Origin: Streptococcus parasanguinis
GTDB taxonomy: Bacteria > Bacillota > Bacilli > Lactobacillales > Streptococcaceae
NCBI RefSeq assembly: GCF_001073155.1
Contig: NZ_JVEE01000017.1
Span: 1-64,000 of the forward strand
DNA length: 64,000 nucleotides
Reading direction: 5' to 3'
Shown here: positions 60,135-64,000 of the stretch, piece after piece
How positions within the stretch are numbered: position 1 is the stretch's first letter
Layout of the letters: every line of letters begins with the position of its first letter
Notes under the pieces: generated by a model
The model's input: the letters and a program-made list of their open reading frames with translations, nothing else
Told to the model about the DNA's origin: nothing
Databases searched by the model: none
Translations under genes and position numbers: made by a program

Positions 60135-60175
60135 ATTGAACAAGAAGGCTTCCACTGGAGAGCTCCTTGCTCAAT
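60135..60175 (-). terminator. Terminator of the ABC exporter operon
   Basis: On the minus strand TTGAGCAAGGAGC pairs imperfectly with GCCTTCTTGTTCAA and runs into TTTTTTT. It lies between the permease stop and the ssrA promoter. Confidence 0.8.
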
Positions 60176-60184
60176 TTACTGTTA

Positions 60185-60979
60185 TTATTGAAGATTCAAC
60201 TTGTACTTGCTGATGTAGTGAATGGTGAAGTACATAGAAACAATCTTAATGACTTCATAAATGAGACCTGGGATGAAGTTTGGTCCAAATTCATCAATAT
60301 TTCCATAAACCAATGCATATCCGACAGCATATGAATCTTTTAATGGATTGACTGCTGTACCGATGATACTTAACACAATACACAAGAGAAAGAAAAACAG
60401 AATAGCCTTCAATCCACGACGATTTTGGAACAGTTGGCCAAGTGCGATTGATACATAAAATAGTAAGATTCCTGAAGCTGTGGTAAAAATCCACCAGATG
60501 ATAATCCAATAAGCAATAGAATGACTAAAAGCCTCAGCGATAATACTAAATACAGGAGAGAGGTCTTGACCAATGACAGCGCCCATCACAATAATTGTGA
60601 TAAAACCACTAAAAAATAGAAGGAATAGGCAGTAAAGACTCGCTACTAAAGCTCCCACAAATTTAGACAAAATGATCGCATGAGGGCTAGCTGGAAGGGT
60701 CCAGGTCAAGTAACCTTCACGTCCGTATAAGTTGGAATAGAAACGACGAATAATAATATAGTAGTTACTAAGATAAAGACCAATGACTCCTCCAAAAATG
60801 AGAATCCCAAGAGTCCCAGTTATGATTTGCATACTATTGGTTTCCATATCCACAAAACCGTTTGTAGCACTTCCACCAATAACACCTGTAATCACTGACA
60901 AACCTAGTGCGATCAGGGTGATCAATAAATACCACTTAGCTGTCGATTTAAATTCATATTTTAATAATTTACCAAACAT
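60185..60979 (-). CDS. ABC-2 type transporter permease
   Basis: A 264-residue integral membrane protein with about six helices (for example YLLITLIALGLSVITGVIGG and ILGILIFGGVIGLYLSNYYI). The conserved EGYLTWTLPASPHAIILSKF segment is the ABC-2 coupling region. It pairs with the ATPase encoded nine bases upstream. Substrates of this BcrAB/YtrBC-like group include peptide antibiotics and lipids; none can be named here. Confidence 0.88.
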   Translation of the reverse strand: MFGKLLKYEFKSTAKWYLLITLIALGLSVITGVIGGSATNGFVDMETNSMQIITGTLGILIFGGVIGLYLSNYYIIIRRFYSNLYGREGYLTWTLPASPHAIILSKFVGALVASLYCLFLLFFSGFITIIVMGAVIGQDLSPVFSIIAEAFSHSIAYWIIIWWIFTTASGILLFYVSIALGQLFQNRRGLKAILFFFLLCIVLSIIGTAVNPLKDSYAVGYALVYGNIDEFGPNFIPGLIYEVIKIVSMYFTIHYISKYKLNLQ

Positions 60980-60988
60980 AGGGTCCTC

Positions 60989-61696
60989 CTAATAAACACG
61001 GAATTGATCACGGAAGATCTCATCGATTGATTTTCCGTGTTGATTGCGCAAAACAGTCGTATTTTCATGCAAGAGGATTCTTCCTTGGTTGATGAAAATC
61101 GCTTCATCCAAAACTTGCTCAATATCCGCAATCAAGTGAGTAGAAATCAAGACAGAAGAGTTTGGACGTCGGTTTTGAATAATGGTCCGCAAAATATAAT
61201 CACGCGCTGCTGGGTCGACCCCACCGATTGGTTCATCAAGGACATACAAGTCAGCTTCACGACTCATCACCAAAATCAATTGTACTTTTTCCTTGTTCCC
61301 TTTTGAAAGGCTGTTCAATTTTTGATTTGGATGCAAATGCAAATCGTTGAGCAATTGGTAAGCTCGTTGGACATTAAAATCTGAATAAAAATCTTGGAAA
61401 TAGCTAATAGCATCACTAATTTTTATATTTTCACTCAGATAAGTCGTATCCGGCAAATAGGAAACAACTTTTTTAGAAGCTGGGGATGGTAATTGACCAT
61501 GAATATAGATATTTCCAAGGCTTGGTTGCAACAAACCATTAATCAATTTAATGATGGTTGTTTTCCCGCTACCATTAGGCCCCAAAAGGCCAATAATACG
61601 GCCAGGTTGGATGTTCAAACTAACATCCATGAGAGCAACTTCATGCCCATAATTCTTTGTCACATGGTCCAAGTAGACCAAAGGATACTGATTCAT
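60989..61696 (-). CDS. ABC transporter ATP-binding protein
   Basis: A 235-residue ATPase with Walker A GLLGPNGSGKTTIIKLI near residue 37, signature SLSKGNKEKVQLILVMS, Walker B LYVLDEPIGGVDP and the switch histidine in ISTHL. The signature is LSKGN rather than LSGGQ, as in antibiotic-type exporters. AAAGGAG lies before the ATG. No GntR regulator is found upstream in this window, although related operons often carry one. Confidence 0.9.
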   Translation of the reverse strand: MNQYPLVYLDHVTKNYGHEVALMDVSLNIQPGRIIGLLGPNGSGKTTIIKLINGLLQPSLGNIYIHGQLPSPASKKVVSYLPDTTYLSENIKISDAISYFQDFYSDFNVQRAYQLLNDLHLHPNQKLNSLSKGNKEKVQLILVMSREADLYVLDEPIGGVDPAARDYILRTIIQNRRPNSSVLISTHLIADIEQVLDEAIFINQGRILLHENTTVLRNQHGKSIDEIFRDQFRVY

Positions 61697-61812
61697 GTAA
61701 ATCTCCTTTATTTTCTATTTATGCTATTATACCTTGTCCTCTTGATGATTGCAACTTTATCTGAAAATTTGCTAAGAATTTGAAAATGGTTGTTCAAAAA
61801 TACAGATGTAAA

Positions 61813-61850
61813 CAAATCAGAGGTTAGGGAAGCCCCCAACCTCTGATTTG
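61813..61850. terminator. Strong bidirectional terminator
   Basis: A perfect 13-bp stem (CAAATCAGAGGTT with its complement), loop AGGGAAGCCCCC, flanked by A and T runs, just after the stop of the SufT-like gene on the minus strand. Confidence 0.88.
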
Positions 61851-61868
61851 TTTTGATGAATAGAATGT

Positions 61869-62198
61869 TTAACTAATTCCAAGTGCAATCCGTGCATAGC
61901 GGCTCATTTTTTCAACCGTCCAAGCAGGATACCAGACCAACTTCACATCCACCGATGTCACTTCTTCTACTTCTGCTAAAACATCATGAATCTGATCTGT
62001 CAGAAGATCCGCTAATGGACATCCCATGGTCGTTAGCGTCATATCAATAATGGTCGCTCCAGTTTCACCATCAAAATGGATCTCGTAAACAAGACCTAAA
62101 TTAACAATGTCAATCCCAAGCTCAGGATCGATTACCTCTTCCAAAGCATTTAAGATTTTATTTTTAATTTCTTCAATTTGCTCAGTTGTATATGCCAT
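61869..62198 (-). CDS. MIP18/SufT-like Fe-S cluster assembly protein
   Basis: A 109-residue DUF59 protein. VIDPELGIDIVNLGLVYEI and the cysteine-bearing MTLTTMGCPLADLL segment define the family, and VWYPAWTVEKMSRYAR is the usual end. SufT-type proteins help mature Fe-S enzymes. It stands alone, with a terminator after it and the rpoD repeat array before it. Confidence 0.92.
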   Translation of the reverse strand: MAYTTEQIEEIKNKILNALEEVIDPELGIDIVNLGLVYEIHFDGETGATIIDMTLTTMGCPLADLLTDQIHDVLAEVEEVTSVDVKLVWYPAWTVEKMSRYARIALGIS

Positions 62199-62250
62199 AT
62201 GACACTTCCTTTTTTTGTTATGTTACTCTCGATAGAATTGCTTAGCTCGG

Positions 62251-62375
62251 GTTAAAAAGGTCCCACGGACATAGGTCGCTTTTTCATTTCTTGGCGACCG
62301 TTAAAAATGTCCCCCGGACCTAGGTCGCTTTTTTATTTCTAGGCGACCGTTAAAAATGTCCCCCGGACATTTTTA
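62251..62375. repeat. Tandem 49-bp repeats forming a terminator array after rpoD
   Basis: Two 49-base units (62251-62299, 62300-62348) and a partial third (62349-62375). Each begins GTTAAAAA and contains GTCCC..CGGAC, and the full units end GGCGACC. The partial unit next to the rpoD stop forms a perfect hairpin (AAAAATGTCC/GGACATTTTT) that is a terminator. The full units can fold as GGTCGCC/GCGACC stems, giving two further hairpins. Confidence 0.85.
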
Positions 62376-63482
62376 ATCCTCAATAAAATCACGCAATGGT
62401 TTGCTTCTGCTTGGGTGGCGGAGTTTACGGAGGGCTTTGGCTTCGATCTGACGGATCCGTTCACGGGTCACGTTGAAGACTTTACCCACATCTTCCAAGG
62501 TCCGCATTTTTCCATCATCCAAACCGAAACGTAAACGAAGTACGTTTTCTTCACGGTCTGTCAGGGTATCGAGGACTTCATCTAATTGTTCACGTAGAAC
62601 CACACGAGTGGTGTAGTCTACTGGATTTTCAATCACTTCATCTTCGATGAAATCTCCCAAATGGCTATCGTCTTCTTCCCCGATTGGCGTTTCCAAAGAA
62701 ACAGGCTCTTGGGCAATCTTCAAGATTTCGCGTACCTTATCAGGCGTCATATCCATGCGTTCAGCGATTTGTTCAGGCGTTGGGTCTTGTCCCAATTCTT
62801 GCAAGAGATTGCGTTGTTCACGAACCAACTTGTTAATGGTTTCCACCATGTGAACAGGGATCCGAATGGTCCGTGCTTGGTCTGCAATGGCACGAGTGAT
62901 AGCCTGACGAATCCACCAAGTAGCATAGGTAGAGAACTTGAACCCTTTGGTATAGTCAAACTTATCAACGGCCTTCATCAAGCCCATATTTCCTTCTTGG
63001 ATCAAATCCAAAAATTGCATTCCACGACCAACGTAACGTTTCGCAATGGATACAACCAAACGAAGGTTGGCTTCTGCAAGACGTTGCTTGGCTTCCAAGT
63101 CACCTTGTTCCACTAAGATAGCCAATTCTTGTTCTTCTTCATTTGTCAAAAGAGGAACAACCCCAATTTCTTTCAAGTACATCCGTACTGGGTCGTTGAC
63201 CTTGGCAGAGTTGCTTCCAAGCAATTCCTCATCTGACAATTCTGGCTCTTCTTCATTGTTCAACACACGCGCACTTGGGTTACCATCTTTATCCGTGATC
63301 GAAATTCCTGCATCTTGAATCCGTTGCAAAAGATCTTCAATCCCATCTGCATCTAGTGTGAATGGAATAACCAACTTGTCATTAATTTCATCATCTGTTG
63401 CAGTTCCACTTTTCTTGTGGCTGCGAATAAACTCTGCAATTTGAACGTCCAATGTTGTAATATCTTTTTGTTCTTTAGCCAT
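62373..63482 (-). CDS. rpoD: Primary RNA polymerase sigma factor (SigA/RpoD)
   Basis: The housekeeping sigma-70, 369 residues. Region 1.1 ([20 protein letters not shown]), region 1.2, the region 2 core ([56 protein letters not shown]), region 3 ([12 protein letters not shown]) and region 4 ([39 protein letters not shown]). It starts two bases after dnaG, so the two genes form the classic macromolecular synthesis operon without rpsU in view. Confidence 0.98.
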   Translation of the reverse strand: MAKEQKDITTLDVQIAEFIRSHKKSGTATDDEINDKLVIPFTLDADGIEDLLQRIQDAGISITDKDGNPSARVLNNEEEPELSDEELLGSNSAKVNDPVRMYLKEIGVVPLLTNEEEQELAILVEQGDLEAKQRLAEANLRLVVSIAKRYVGRGMQFLDLIQEGNMGLMKAVDKFDYTKGFKFSTYATWWIRQAITRAIADQARTIRIPVHMVETINKLVREQRNLLQELGQDPTPEQIAERMDMTPDKVREILKIAQEPVSLETPIGEEDDSHLGDFIEDEVIENPVDYTTRVVLREQLDEVLDTLTDREENVLRLRFGLDDGKMRTLEDVGKVFNVTRERIRQIEAKALRKLRHPSRSKPLRDFIED

Positions 63483-63484
63483 TC

Positions 63485-64000
63485 CTACTCCATTCTTCTT
63501 TTTTGAGCGATCAAACGCTCGAGTTCCAATAAAGCTTTTTCCGCATCCCCTGTCGAGGAAGCTTCCTTCACTTTATTTCCAATTTGTTGACTTTCTTTGC
63601 GAAGAAGCTCACGATTTCGCGTTTCTTCCACTTCTTCTAATTCACCATCCGCTATCTCTTCTGGCAAATCTTCTTCTACCATCCGGTACCAGGCGTGCTG
63701 GACCCCTTCAGGTTGCTCGGACAAATCCTGAGATGTGACTTCTCCATTTTGACAGAGTAATTGGTACAAGATCTGTAACTCCGGTGTGTCAAAGACAAAA
63801 TCAGGTCGCAAACGGTAATCATTAAGCACCATTGGAAAATCTTTCATCCTACTTAATAAATGATTTTCCGCCTTGATCAAGCGCGTCATCCCACGATTAG
63901 GCAGGAGATCGACTGAAAAATTCGACGTTCTTGATCGTCCACCACTTTGATCCTCCTGCCGTTGATGCAAGCGACAATTATTGACAATCTGCTCAATCTG
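63485..64000 (-). CDS. dnaG: DNA primase DnaG, C-terminal part (cut by window end)
   Basis: 172 codons of open frame continue to the window edge, so the 5' part of the gene is missing. The visible part is the C-terminal helicase-interaction domain ([56 protein letters not shown]), which binds DnaB at the replication fork. Position directly before rpoD is the conserved order in Firmicutes. Confidence 0.93.
   Translation of the reverse strand, partial: QIEQIVNNCRLHQRQEDQSGGRSRTSNFSVDLLPNRGMTRLIKAENHLLSRMKDFPMVLNDYRLRPDFVFDTPELQILYQLLCQNGEVTSQDLSEQPEGVQHAWYRMVEEDLPEEIADGELEEVEETRNRELLRKESQQIGNKVKEASSTGDAEKALLELERLIAQKRRME

Noticed and set aside
62251-62375. Possible CRISPR-like array after rpoD
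   Set aside because: The units are contiguous tandem repeats without distinct spacers, and no cas gene is in the window.

Overview
The window is a piece of a low-GC Gram-positive chromosome, almost certainly an oral Streptococcus of the mitis/sanguinis/parasanguinis type. The evidence is the gene content and order (truB-ribF, pcrA, an MntE-like exporter, pfkA-pyk with a signal-peptidase-like gene, short PolC-partner dnaE, dnaG-rpoD), a tmRNA encoding the tag AKNNNSYALAA, and dispersed intergenic repeats of a streptococcal kind. The species is an inference. No choline-binding repeats are seen in the phage endolysin.

Chromosomal left arm (1-19028): truB-ribF, a flavoprotein disulfide reductase of the RclA/hypothiocyanous-acid-reductase type, an alpha/beta hydrolase, a GNAT acetyltransferase, a DUF2130 coiled-coil protein, pcrA, a cation-diffusion exporter, a three-gene polar amino acid ABC importer, a signal-peptidase-like protein lacking both catalytic residues, pyk, pfkA, dnaE and tRNA-Ser(GGA).

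Prophage (19029-59751, about 40.7 kb): a temperate siphovirus with HK97-type head genes, integrated in the 3' end of ssrA. The 17-bp core ATGGAGCCGGTGGGAGT is present at both ends, and the right copy completes the tmRNA gene. On the minus strand, from right to left, lie cro and the early regulators, replication genes (DnaB helicase, DnaD-like organiser, DnaC-like loader, ssb), a cloud of very small genes plus an orphan C5 methyltransferase and HNH mobility genes, an ArpU-like late regulator, a phage tRNA (CAU), a catalytic-domain-only tyrosine recombinase, HNH-terS-terL, portal, ClpP-type protease, capsid, connectors, tail with a candidate -1 frameshift, tape measure, Dit, tail spike, then holin and CHAP/GH25 endolysin. 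Three further baseplate/fibre-like genes follow the lysin. On the plus strand at the right end are cI, a broken immA, an unknown gene, an Abi_2/HEPN abortive-infection gene and the integrase.

Cargo: the most interesting locus is 57279-58376. A consensus promoter drives a predicted RNA of about 65 nt that ends in a terminator hairpin whose whole loop can pair with an upstream segment (pseudoknot). The ribosome-binding site of the HEPN Abi protein lies inside that hairpin. This is the layout of an RNA-antitoxin/HEPN-toxin (AbiF-like) defence unit. Two more independent cassettes were found: a promoter- and terminator-bounded membrane protein inside the tail module (34079-34717), and a three-small-gene unit behind an operator-bearing promoter next to attL (19251-19823).

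Chromosomal right arm (59736-64000): ssrA, a two-gene ABC exporter, a SufT/MIP18-type Fe-S protein, a tandem-repeat terminator array, rpoD (sigA) and the 3' part of dnaG, cut by the window edge.
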